A stretch of 9,544 nucleotides of DNA from JAYEJW01 sp034716535 (GTDB taxonomy: Bacteria; Pseudomonadota; Gammaproteobacteria; Chromatiales; Chromatiaceae), in the NCBI GenBank assembly GCA_034716535.1, contig JAYEJW010000390.1, positions 1 through 9,544 on the forward strand, in the 5' to 3' direction. Shown in pieces: positions 1 through 5,641 of this stretch (the stretch's first letter is position 1; the number at the start of each line of letters is the position of its first letter). Below the pieces are notes generated by a model, which did not search any database, was not told the DNA's origin, and saw nothing but the letters and a program-made list of their open reading frames with translations. The translations under genes and the position numbers were made by a program.

Positions 1-365
1 CTGTGACTGCCGGTTTCGTCTATTTCAACGATCATCTTCATGGGCTACTTCGCAGACTAAAAATTACTACGAAAACCTCGCGCTCCAACACTTGGAACGA
101 TGCGTTCGTAACCCAAGACCGTTATGTCATAGTAACGCTGAAAGACGGGCGCAGAATAAGGGGATATCCGACAATGTTCTCGAACGATCCAGCGGAAGGG
201 TTCGTATATCTTTATAACCCCGCGTGGGTTAATGACGATAAATCTGATGATGCGGAGCTAGACTATTATGAATCGAATTGTCACGGCTTCCTACTAAACA
301 GAGATAATATCGACCTAATTGAGTTTACGTTGGACCCTGGAGAAACCCTCACTGCTGGACCATAG
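1..365 (+). CDS. DUF6338-like protein, C-terminal part (5' end outside window)
   Basis: The frame is open from the window edge to the TAG at 363-365. The GTG at position 3 is only the first possible start codon and is probably not the real one. The visible part is about 120 residues. It contains a beta-rich stretch beginning YVIVTLKDGRRIRGY, then an acidic, Tyr-rich section, and it ends with a strand-like DNIDLIEFTL. A 'VTLKDGRRIRGY ... IEF' pattern is what I recall from the C-terminal SH3-like half of DUF6338 proteins, whose N-terminal half normally carries membrane helices; that half would lie upstream of the window. The function of the family is unknown to me. Codon use is clearly more AT-rich (att, aaa, tat, aat) than nrdB or the ABC genes downstream, which suggests horizontal acquisition. 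The family assignment is from memory of the motif and is moderate. Confidence 0.6.
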   Translation, partial: VTAGFVYFNDHLHGLLRRLKITTKTSRSNTWNDAFVTQDRYVIVTLKDGRRIRGYPTMFSNDPAEGFVYLYNPAWVNDDKSDDAELDYYESNCHGFLLNRDNIDLIEFTLDPGETLTAGP

Positions 366-374
366 GTGTGTCTT

Positions 375-503
375 ATGAGAGAACCGAAGCCAGAGAAACC
401 GACTGATCCAAGAGAAAACGTAAGAGGCGACGTAAAGCCTATTCGCTATGAGCGGCCGACTGAACGTCCGAAACCGACGCCAAACCCTCCGAAGAAGAAG
501 TAG
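375..503 (+). CDS. small Lys/Pro-rich hypothetical protein (42 aa)
   Basis: ATG at 375 opens a 42-codon frame ending at TAG 501-503, nine bases after the stop of the DUF6338-like gene. An AGGTG at 364-368 lies six bases before the ATG and could serve as ribosome binding site. The product is extremely rich in Lys, Arg, Glu and Pro, has no hydrophobic segment, and ends in NPPKKK, so it is probably disordered. It shares the AT-rich base composition of the upstream gene, and the close spacing suggests cotranscription. I do not recognise a family. It is too short to prove as coding by codon bias alone; the position and Shine-Dalgarno signal are the main support. Confidence 0.5.
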   Translation: MREPKPEKPTDPRENVRGDVKPIRYERPTERPKPTPNPPKKK

Positions 504-527
504 CGCATAACAATTGGCTCAGACCGC

Positions 528-563
528 GTAGGGCGCAATAGCGAAGCGTATTGCGCCGAATGA
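528..563 (+). repeat. REP palindrome, copy A
   Basis: A 36-bp unit running from GTAGG to GAATGA contains a perfect 9-bp inverted repeat: ggcgcaata at 532-540 pairs with tattgcgcc at 549-557 around an 8-base loop. It differs from copy B by only two bases (loop A/G and A/G after the stem) and is in direct orientation with it. It lies 25 bp after the small Lys/Pro-rich ORF, where it could act as a transcript-end hairpin. It is most likely a substrate of the RAYT transposase encoded at 1188-1724. Confidence 0.85.
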
Positions 564-658
564 AAACTCTCACAAGCTGCAAGCTGAAAAATACTCGCAT
601 GATTTCGCCTCGCTTCAAAATGATTGCCAATGGTAACGCCATGCTGGCGAGGCGAGTC

Positions 659-684
659 ACTTTCTTTGTGCGGACAAAGAAAGT
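659..684. repeat. left-end hairpin of the structured element
   Basis: actttctttgt (659-669) is the exact reverse complement of acaaagaaagt (674-684), giving an 11-bp perfect stem with a 4-base loop (gcgg). Beyond one mismatch the pairing continues with two more pairs (656-657 with 686-687). Confidence 0.8.
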
Positions 685-1045
685 AACCAAAGAAAACCGC
701 CCCATCGTCTTGACGACTCCGAGCGACCGGCCGCTAACACCGGGCCGGCTCTACGGGGCATCCCTGCCCCGGAGAGCCTCAAATCGCCGTCCAGGCGATT
801 CGTCCCGGCACGCGTCCGCTCACTCGGCAAGACGAGAGGGGAACACACCGCCGCCAACCGCTGGCACCTTTCCTGGTCCCCTCTGTCGCGCCGAGCATCG
901 CAGGGATTTCCGGACAGGCCCGCAGGGTGCGCGCCTGGATGGCGCGCATTCCGTCGTGGGCGTCATGGATGTGCCCTCGGCGGAACCCCGGAAATGCCGA
1001 GAAGCGCAGGGGATTTCGCGACAACGGGTCGTCTTTTCTTTTGGG

Positions 1046-1075
1046 TACTTTTCTTTGGACGAGCAAAGAAAAGTA
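1046..1075. repeat. right-end hairpin of the structured element
   Basis: tacttttctttg (1046-1057) is the exact reverse complement of caaagaaaagta (1064-1075): a 12-bp stem with a 6-base loop, extended by a G-T and two G-C pairs on the outside (1043-1045 with 1076-1078). The arm sequences match the left-end hairpin in inverted sense. Confidence 0.8.
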
Positions 1076-1139
1076 TCCCGTCGCAGGGGGCCGGCACCCC
1101 CGACCAGATCAATCTGTCGCAAAGCGACACAAAGCCCGT

Positions 1140-1175
1140 GTAGGGCGCAATAGCGGAGCGTATTGCGCCGGATGA
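1140..1175 (+). repeat. REP palindrome, copy B (5' side of the RAYT gene)
   Basis: The 36-bp unit is the same as copy A with two base differences. The 9-bp stem is ggcgcaata (1144-1152) with tattgcgcc (1161-1169). It ends 12 bp before the transposase start codon, so the transposase ribosome binding site lies immediately outside it. It is inverted relative to copy C, so B and C bracket the transposase gene. A smaller perfect hairpin (tgtcgc/gcgaca, 1115-1120/1124-1129) lies just upstream. Confidence 0.88.
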
Positions 1176-1187
1176 GATGGAGCCGAA

Positions 1188-1724
1188 ATGCCCGACTATC
1201 GCCGCATCCGAATACCGGGCGGCACGTACTTCTTCACCGTGAACCTGCTGGAACGCTATCCGAATGATTTGCTGGTCCGACATATCGCTGAGCTCCGAGA
1301 CGCCGTTCGCCGGGTGCGCCGCAGGCGTCCGTTTCACGTCGACGCATGGGTCGTGCTTCCGGACCACCTACACGCGGTCTGGACGCTGCCGCCCGGCGAC
1401 GACGACTACGCGAACCGCTGGCGGACGATCAAGCAGCATTTCTCGCGGGCCTTGGCCGAGACCGAATACCGTTCCGAAGTACGCAAGCGTCGGCACGAGC
1501 GCGGCATCTGGCAACGGCGGTTCTGGGAGCATGCCATCCGGGACGATGCCGACTATGCGGCCCACGTCGACTATGTCCACATCAATCCGCTCAAGCATGG
1601 TTACGTCAATCGAGTCCGGGACTGGCCACACTCGACGTTCCTTCGCTACGTCGAGTCCGGCGTCTATCCAGTCGATTGGGCGAATGACCCAGGCATCGGC
1701 GATGTTGCCGGGGAGCGGCGGTGA
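1188..1724 (+). CDS. REP-associated tyrosine transposase (RAYT), Y1/HUH family
   Basis: This 178-aa protein is a domesticated IS200/IS605-like Y1 transposase of the type that binds, cuts and rejoins single-stranded REP hairpins. The N-terminus RRIRIPGGTYFFTVNLLER is the typical opening strand of the family. The metal-binding HUH motif is H60-L61-H62 within LPDHLHAVW. A WQRRFWEHAIRDDADY segment follows at about 108-123. The catalytic tyrosine is most likely Y129 in HVDYVHINPLKHGYV. Length is close to the usual 150-200 aa and all key residues are present, so it looks intact. The ATG at 1188 is preceded by GGAG at 1179-1182. The gene is bracketed by inverted REP copies B and C, the classic REPtron arrangement in which a single-copy RAYT serves many REPs in the genome. 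Confidence 0.93.
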   Translation: MPDYRRIRIPGGTYFFTVNLLERYPNDLLVRHIAELRDAVRRVRRRRPFHVDAWVVLPDHLHAVWTLPPGDDDYANRWRTIKQHFSRALAETEYRSEVRKRRHERGIWQRRFWEHAIRDDADYAAHVDYVHINPLKHGYVNRVRDWPHSTFLRYVESGVYPVDWANDPGIGDVAGERR

Positions 1725-1726
1725 TT

Positions 1727-1762
1727 TCATTCGGCGCAATACGCTCCGCTATTGCGCCCTAC
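1727..1762 (-). repeat. REP palindrome, copy C (3' side of the RAYT gene)
   Basis: Read on the minus strand this is the same 36-bp unit as copies A and B: it has B's loop base and A's base after the stem. It begins two bases after the transposase stop codon. The 9-bp stem is ggcgcaata (1733-1741) with tattgcgcc (1750-1758). It may double as the transcription-end hairpin of the transposase gene. Confidence 0.88.
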
Positions 1763-1772
1763 GGGAATTTAA

Positions 1773-1798
1773 TTGGACAAGCAAAGTAAGGGATCCCG
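1773..1798. repeat. 26-bp remnant of the structured element's right end
   Basis: These 26 bases match 1055-1080 without gaps at 22 of 26 positions, including ttggac, agcaaag and the closing atcccg. The left arm of the hairpin is missing, so this looks like the leftover edge of a second copy of the 656-1080 element, cut or overwritten at the REP C boundary ten bases upstream. Confidence 0.5.
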
Positions 1799-1945
1799 GG
1801 CGCGAGTCCGGTAACCCGCATCAAAATAAAAACCGTCACCACAGGCGGCATCACGAAGAAAACCGCTACGCAGCCGAGCTCTCCGGCTCCTCAGGCGGTC
1901 GCTGACAACGAAAACACGATTACCAATCAAGAAAGAGGTGGATGA
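1790..1945 (+). pseudogene. ORF remnant with no start codon, coupled to the next gene
   Basis: After an in-frame TAA at 1787-1789 a frame of 51 codons runs to TGA at 1943-1945 and contains no ATG, GTG or TTG. Its Thr/Pro/Lys/Asn-rich translation (TVTTGGITKKTATQ and onward) is unlike random GC-rich sequence. The stop overlaps the first possible ATG of the next gene as ATGA (1942-1945), an arrangement typical of translationally coupled genes. One reading is that this is the 3' end of a gene whose start was lost when the REP/RAYT zone formed upstream. The alternative is chance. I do not recognise the sequence. Confidence 0.3.
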
Positions 1946-1947
1946 AG

Positions 1948-2322
1948 ATGACCGAAGCCCAATTCGATTTGGTAGAGGCCTACAACACGGCACCGCAGAG
2001 CGACTGGTTCCACTATTGTCGGGAAACGAGGAAGCCCTACGTCGTGGTCCGCACCGCCGAACAATCCGCCGACGTCATGTGGGACTATGTCACCTTGCCA
2101 CCCAGCTACGACAAGGTGTTATTCGAGAACGGGAAACAGATACAGGAACGGGCGATCTCGATCTTCGAAAAACACGCCTCGAAAGAATCGAGCGTCAGGG
2201 TGACATCGACAGTGGTGTTTTTCGACAACCTGTCCATCGACAGAGCCAAGCTCGCCGCGAACGAGCTCTTTGCACTGATCGCCTCTTTCTTCGAGCCCAT
2301 GAAACAGCCATCGCCGCAATGA
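1948..2322 (+). CDS. hypothetical protein (124 aa)
   Basis: I do not recognise this family. The protein is soluble with no signal peptide or membrane helix. It starts with a helix (EAQFDLVEAYN), followed by strand-like VVVRT and a Trp/Tyr-rich section. A long polar helix around residues 55-70 is followed by strands (RVTSTVVFFD) and an Ala-rich helix ending in FALIASFFEP. I chose ATG 1948 over the in-frame ATG at 1942 because the Shine-Dalgarno AGAGGTG (1934-1940) is seven bases from 1948 but only one base from 1942. It sits 69 bp upstream of nrdB in the same direction, so both may share a transcript, but nothing in the sequence ties it to nucleotide metabolism. Confidence 0.7.
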   Translation: MTEAQFDLVEAYNTAPQSDWFHYCRETRKPYVVVRTAEQSADVMWDYVTLPPSYDKVLFENGKQIQERAISIFEKHASKESSVRVTSTVVFFDNLSIDRAKLAANELFALIASFFEPMKQPSPQ

Positions 2323-2391
2323 AGACGTGCGCGGCGCGATTCTCCGACAAGCACCGATAGAAGACAAAAAGAACACAGAGGAATCTAGATC

Positions 2392-3798
2392 ATGCTGAAC
2401 TGGGACGACCCACTTGCCACCGGCCACCCGCAGGCCGAGGCCGAGCCCAAGATGCCCCTGGCCGCAGAGACGGCGCCTGAGATCGAACCTGAATCCGAGC
2501 CGGACGAACGGCCCTGGTTCGCGCAGGACATCCCTGTGCAGCCGGCTCTCCAGGCCCACGACACCGCCGTGCACGTGCGCCCGGGTCAGGGCGTCGTTGC
2601 CAACGACGTGCTGATGGCGACGGCGGGCGCGGCGCCCGTCGTCGACCCCAACCCCGCGCCCTTGCAGCCCGAGCTCGACGTGGGCGACCCCGCCTTCCCG
2701 GCCCCGGCGCTGGCCGCACACGCGTTCGACCATCAGGCCGCCGGCGGTGCCACCGGCCTCGAGGACCTGGAGATGGGCGCCGGCCGGGTGCGCGTGGACG
2801 ACAAGAAGATCATCAACTGCCGTGCCGACCTCAATCAGCTCGTCCCTTTCAAGTACGACTGGGCCTGGCAGAAGTACCTGGACGCCTGCGCCAACCACTG
2901 GATGCCGCAGGAGATCAACATGAACGCCGACATCGCCCTGTGGAAGGACCCCAATGGTCTCACCGAGGACGAGCGCACCATCATCAAGCGCAACCTCGGC
3001 TTCTTCTCCACCGCCGACTCCCTGGTGGCCAACAACCTGGTGCTTGCGGTCTATCGCCACATCACCAACCCCGAGTGCCGCCAGTACCTCCTGCGCCAGG
3101 CATTCGAGGAGGCGCTGCACACCCACGCCTACCAGTACGCGGTGGAGAGCCTTGGCCTGGACGAAGGGGAGATCTTCAACATGTACCGGGAGGTGCCCTC
3201 CATCGCCAAAAAGGCGGAGTGGGCCCTCCCCTACACCCGGTACCTCTCGGATCCCTACTTCAACACCGGCACCCCCGAGAACGACCGGAAGCTACTGCGC
3301 GAGCTCGTCGCCTTCTACATCATCTTCGAGGGCATCTTCTTCTATGTGGGCTTCGTCCAGGTGTTGAGCATGGGACGCCGCAACAAGATGACCGGCACCG
3401 CCGAGCAGTTTCAGTACATCCTGCGCGACGAGTCCATGCACATGAACTTCGGCATCGACGTCATCAACCAGATCAAGATCGAGAACCCGCACCTGTGGAC
3501 CGAGGACTTCAAGCAGGAGCTGGTCCAGATGATCCGCGACGCCGTAAGCCTGGAGAGCCAGTACGCCTACGACACCATGCCCCGCGGTGTGTTGGGGCTC
3601 AATGCGCCCATGTTCGAGGAGTACCTCAAGTTCATCGCCAACCGCCGCTGCGCCCAGATCGGACTGCCCGAGCAGTACCAGGGCGCCACGAACCCCTTCC
3701 CCTGGATGTCCGAGGTGCTGGATCTCAAGAAGGAGAAGAATTTTTTCGAGACCCGGGTCACCGAGTACCAGACCGGCGGGGCCCTGAGCTGGGACTGA
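2392..3798 (+). CDS. nrdB: ribonucleoside-diphosphate reductase class Ia, beta subunit
   Basis: NrdB houses the di-iron tyrosyl-radical cofactor that starts reduction of ribonucleoside diphosphates to deoxyribonucleotides in the large subunit NrdA. Every cofactor residue is visible: metal ligands D209 (in FFSTADSLV), E240 and H243 (EALHTH), E313 (FEGIFF), E347 and H350 (RDESMH). The radical tyrosine is Y247, at the canonical +4 from H243, and the radical-transfer tyrosine is Y459 near the C-terminus (TEYQTGGALSW). Residues 1 to about 130 form a Pro/Ala/Glu-rich, probably disordered extension. It makes the protein 468 aa, longer than the roughly 415 aa I recall for Pseudomonas NrdB, which it resembles throughout the core. 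I see no ATP-cone motif. AGAGGA at 2377-2382 precedes the ATG by nine bases. No nrdA lies beside it, and I saw no NrdR-box-like pair in the short upstream gap. Confidence 0.97.
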   Translation: MLNWDDPLATGHPQAEAEPKMPLAAETAPEIEPESEPDERPWFAQDIPVQPALQAHDTAVHVRPGQGVVANDVLMATAGAAPVVDPNPAPLQPELDVGDPAFPAPALAAHAFDHQAAGGATGLEDLEMGAGRVRVDDKKIINCRADLNQLVPFKYDWAWQKYLDACANHWMPQEINMNADIALWKDPNGLTEDERTIIKRNLGFFSTADSLVANNLVLAVYRHITNPECRQYLLRQAFEEALHTHAYQYAVESLGLDEGEIFNMYREVPSIAKKAEWALPYTRYLSDPYFNTGTPENDRKLLRELVAFYIIFEGIFFYVGFVQVLSMGRRNKMTGTAEQFQYILRDESMHMNFGIDVINQIKIENPHLWTEDFKQELVQMIRDAVSLESQYAYDTMPRGVLGLNAPMFEEYLKFIANRRCAQIGLPEQYQGATNPFPWMSEVLDLKKEKNFFETRVTEYQTGGALSWD

Positions 3799-3841
3799 TG
3801 CCCCAATCCCCTTCCCGCCAAAAGGATAAGGTGGAGCCGGG

Positions 3842-3890
3842 GTTTGAGAGCGGGAATTGTTCGATCACAGGGAAGCGGGGGCTTTCAAAC
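3842..3890. repeat. weak inverted repeat downstream of nrdB
   Basis: gtttgagagc (3842-3851) pairs with gctttcaaac (3881-3890) with one G-T pair, enclosing 29 bases. It lies 43 bp after the nrdB stop and just before the diverged REP. It has no U-tract, so I do not call it a rho-independent terminator. Confidence 0.3.
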
Positions 3891-3891
3891 G

Positions 3892-3927
3892 CATACGGCG
3901 CGATGCGCTTGGCAATCGCGCCTTACA
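3892..3927 (-). repeat. diverged REP-like palindrome, copy D
   Basis: ggcgcgat (3897-3904) pairs with atcgcgcc (3915-3922), and the flanks TACGG and CCTTAC match those of REP copy C (TTCGG and CCCTAC). The body has the same layout as copy C: GGCGCRATRCGCTT, then a loop, then ATYGCGCC. It appears to be a relative of the same REP family in the same orientation as copy C, but with a drifted or different subfamily stem. It sits between nrdB and the truncated binding-protein gene. Confidence 0.6.
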
Positions 3928-3995
3928 GTCGCACGGTGCCGCGGAGTAGTTAAGGAGCACTCGGGCGACAGCCTCGAAACCGACGGAGCAGCTGA

Positions 3996-4400
3996 ATGAT
4001 GACGATGACTCCGATCCGGCATTGCCGACTCTGGGTGTTGGCTATCGTCGTGATCGCCTTGGCGGCCGCATCCAGTGCCGCGAGCCAGGCCGCCACGGTC
4101 GCGGCTACCCAGCCCGTTGTTCGGGGTGCGATCTACAACCTGGAGGGATATCAGGCCGTACTCGACAAGCCGTCTTTCAAGGGGGCGAGGCTCGCGGTCG
4201 AAGAGGCCAACCAGACAGAGGGCGTTCTCGGGCGGCCGGTTCGGCTGATCCTGGAATACGGCGAAAGCGATTCGGAGATGGTCCGGCGCAAGACGTCGGC
4301 TCTGATCGAGCGCGACCCGTCGGTTTCCGCACTGCTGGGTCTCTCGGATACGGACATGGTCCTCGCCGCGGGCCCCCTGGCCGCCGAGAACCAACGCTGA
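3996..4400 (+). pseudogene. truncated periplasmic amino-acid-type binding protein (LivK-like), N-terminal 134 aa
   Basis: The reading frame starts with a signal peptide: Arg8/Arg11, a hydrophobic core about residues 12-25, and a likely cut after the SQA at residues 30-32. It continues into the first lobe of a type I periplasmic binding protein, with FKGARLAVEEANQ, GVLGRPVRLILEYGES and SALLGLSDTDMVLAAGPLAAENQR. In LivK-like proteins of about 380-400 aa this segment is followed by some 250 more residues and a second lobe, which are absent here. The frame stops at TGA 4398-4400 and no continuation appears in another frame downstream. It was probably cut by an insertion or deletion near 4393-4400. 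The start is supported by GGAG at 3985-3988, so a secreted fragment could still be made. It is unlikely to bind ligand alone. Confidence 0.7.
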
Positions 4401-4464
4401 AAACGGGGGCAGTAGCGCGGTACCGCCTCCAGGTAAGCAATGACCATGAAACGAGGGCCTAACA

Positions 4465-5199
4465 ATGCGCCTTGAGCACCAGAACAATACGCACCCGCGA
4501 CTGCTCCGCAAGCAGGCCCTCGGAGACGACATCGGAAATAAAGGCAGAGTACGAAAACAGCGTGAGACGCCGAAAGGAAGCCGCTTTGTCGGCGCCACCC
4601 ATTTGGACGAAGAGCAGAAGACGCGACTCAGTCAGGCGCTCGAGAAGAAACAGATCGGCGACGAGATCGGACGGCAGATATTCATCGGGGCACTGGAATA
4701 CCAACTCAGCGCCTTCGGCCAACAGTTGAAAAGACGGGTCGAACCCAAACAAAAACCACGACGGCGAAATCCTGCGCTGGAAGAAACGCTTCAGGGCATT
4801 GTGGAGAAGGCGCGGCTGCTGTCAGGCCTGCTTCGGGATCTGCCCGATGTCTCGAAGGAGGGACTGATCAAGACCCTCGCCGCGCAAGACCAGCTTGGCC
4901 GCGATTACGACGAGCAGTATTTGTGCGAGCTCGGATGCGAGATCCACCGCTTGGAGCGCGCCTGCACGGCGGCCGCCGCCGAGAACGAGCCGGAAGAACC
5001 GACGGAGGATCCGGCGCCGAGCCGGGACTTCGTCGCCAAGCTGGCCGGGATCTTCTCCGAGTGCTTCGAGCTGGAGCCCACGGCCGACGAGAATGCCCCC
5101 TTCAGCACATCTCTGGCAATCCTGGATGAGGTCATCGGAGTGGTTATCGGTCATGACCCGGATTTCTTGGCGGACGTTCTGTCCAGCGAACGCGGATAG
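4465..5199 (+). CDS. hypothetical protein (244 aa), basic N-terminus and helical body
   Basis: I do not recognise this family. There is no signal peptide or membrane helix. Residues 1-102 are strongly basic with a DEEQKTRLSQALEKKQIGDEI helix and a KRRVEPKQKPRRRN cluster near 89-102, which could bind nucleic acid. Residues about 104-172 are helical (ETLQGIVEKARLLSGLLRDL and a Glu/Arg/Leu helix). An acidic Pro-rich linker follows at about 173-187 (ENEPEEPTEDPAPS), then a small C-terminal helical part beginning DFVAKLAGIFSECFEL. The layout recalls small cargo proteins of integrative elements, but that is only an impression. The ATG at 4465 has GAGGG at 4453-4457 seven bases upstream. The gene starts 64 bp after the broken LivK-like gene, so it may be part of whatever truncated it. 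Confidence 0.6.
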   Translation: MRLEHQNNTHPRLLRKQALGDDIGNKGRVRKQRETPKGSRFVGATHLDEEQKTRLSQALEKKQIGDEIGRQIFIGALEYQLSAFGQQLKRRVEPKQKPRRRNPALEETLQGIVEKARLLSGLLRDLPDVSKEGLIKTLAAQDQLGRDYDEQYLCELGCEIHRLERACTAAAAENEPEEPTEDPAPSRDFVAKLAGIFSECFELEPTADENAPFSTSLAILDEVIGVVIGHDPDFLADVLSSERG

Positions 5200-5380
5200 G
5201 GAATCCTCGATTACGATCGAAGTACCGCCTTGGCGCTTGCTCGCAACCGTACTCGACGTATGGGTTTCTCGAATCGGCAACAAGGGTGCATTGATCCTGC
5301 AGCTCCAGGAGGATCCGAAGCAACCCGCCGCGAGGTGTGAGTTCTACCGGGTCGAGCAAGGTCAGTGGCGGCTTGCTTGA
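5153..5380 (+). CDS. possible small ORF overlapping the end of the 244-aa gene (75 aa)
   Basis: From ATG 5153 a frame runs to TGA 5378-5380, overlapping the previous gene by 47 bp. Only the part after 5200 reads like protein: ITIEVPPWRLLATVLDVWV, then GALILQLQED, ending in CEFYRVEQGQWRLA, an alternation of hydrophobic strands and charged residues. The ribosome binding site is poor (GGAG 12 bases away). It may be a remnant of an older gene, or the displaced C-terminus of the upstream gene after a frameshift. I do not recognise it. Confidence 0.25.
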   Translation: MTRISWRTFCPANADRESSITIEVPPWRLLATVLDVWVSRIGNKGALILQLQEDPKQPAARCEFYRVEQGQWRLA

Positions 5381-5605
5381 TTGGCGAAGCCATTCAGACC
5401 TGTCTACGCAGTTTCGCCGGTCTTGTCGCCTGCCTCCCGTTTGCTTCCGAGAACCCGCGCTCCTGAAGACGCGGAAACCGCGCCAGGCCACCGACTCACA
5501 GACTGCGGCCCGATCCGAGAAAGCGCACCGGGTCCTGGCAAGGATTTCCCCGACGAGGAAAAGACGTCCCTAGCCCGCATGACCGCATGGAGCCGGACAT
5601 AGTGA
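5381..5605. other. intergenic stretch with no feature I can support
   Basis: The short frames crossing this stretch are Arg/Pro/Ser-rich and have no convincing start sites. I saw no clear terminator, tRNA or repeat. It is the upstream part of the roughly 440-bp gap before pspA. Confidence 0.5.
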
Positions 5606-5609
5606 CCAA

Positions 5610-5635
5610 TTCGGCTTGGCGTCGTCTGGTATATT
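5610..5635 (+). promoter_or_regulatory. putative sigma-70 extended -10 promoter for the pspA operon
   Basis: TGGTATATT at 5627-5635 matches an extended -10 (TGn followed by TATATT) in the locally most AT-rich part of the gap. The best -35-like sequence, ttcggc at 5610-5615, is weak and closely spaced, which extended -10 promoters tolerate. Transcription from here would give a leader of about 180 bases before the pspA start. I found no GG-N10-GC pair of a sigma-54 promoter, the type that drives classical pspA in enterobacteria. Confidence 0.35.
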
Positions 5636-5641
5636 ACCATT

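Larger units (their letters stand above)
656..1080. repeat. ~425-bp structured non-coding element with hairpin-bearing inverted ends
   Basis: The ends are imperfect inverted repeats of each other, each about 40 bp. The left end (656-696) reads CTTTCTTTGT..ACAAAGAAAG followed by TAACCAAAGAAAA. The right end (1035-1080) reads TTTTCTTTTGGGTACTTTTCTTTG..CAAAGAAAAG in two parts, the near-reverse complement of the left. Each end also folds into its own hairpin. Between them lie further perfect stems: cggggca/tgccccg (754-760/765-771), aatcgcc/ggcgatt (782-788/794-800) and tgcgcgcc/ggcgcgca (928-935/941-948). Several overlapping frames cross it on both strands, but none has a domain I recognise. I recall similar 'CTTTCTTTG..CAAAGAAAG' repeats in Xanthomonas and other proteobacterial intergenic regions, often mis-annotated as short proteins. 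Its role is unknown: it may be a non-autonomous mobile element or a structured RNA. Confidence 0.6.

Noticed and set aside
551..1153. 200-codon + strand frame across the structured element, plus several minus-strand frames at 657-1367
   Set aside because: The translations are Arg/Pro-rich with no domain, they overlap on both strands, and they cross hairpins and inverted ends. They fit spurious frames in GC-rich repeat DNA, and I recall such frames being mis-annotated as proteins.
504..1800. CRISPR array from repeated GGGCGCAATA units
   Set aside because: There are only three copies, about 610 and 590 bp apart, one inverted, with a transposase gene between two of them. This is a REP/RAYT arrangement.
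2119..3126. 335-codon minus-strand frame opposite nrdB
   Set aside because: It lies antisense to a strongly conserved gene with all catalytic residues, and the Val/Gly/His/Leu-rich translation is the usual shadow of GC-rich codons.
2392..3798. NrdB as a class Ic (Chlamydia-type, Mn/Fe, Tyr-less) small subunit
   Set aside because: The core looks similar to the chlamydial protein, but the radical tyrosine is present (Y247, four residues after H243) and the first ligand is Asp209, not Glu. The best match from memory is ordinary Pseudomonas-type class Ia.
3799..3891. Rho-independent terminator after nrdB
   Set aside because: The only dyad (3842-3890) has a 29-base interior and no T-tract, so it does not meet the usual pattern.
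3885..4598. 237-codon minus-strand frame opposite the LivK-like fragment
   Set aside because: The + strand has a signal peptide and type I binding-protein motifs. The minus frame is low in recognisable features and crosses REP copy D.
4459..4752. 97-codon minus-strand frame opposite the start of the 244-aa gene
   Set aside because: Its hydrophobic look is the expected antisense of a Glu/Lys/Arg-rich region. It has no ribosome binding site that I can see and no neighbours on that strand.
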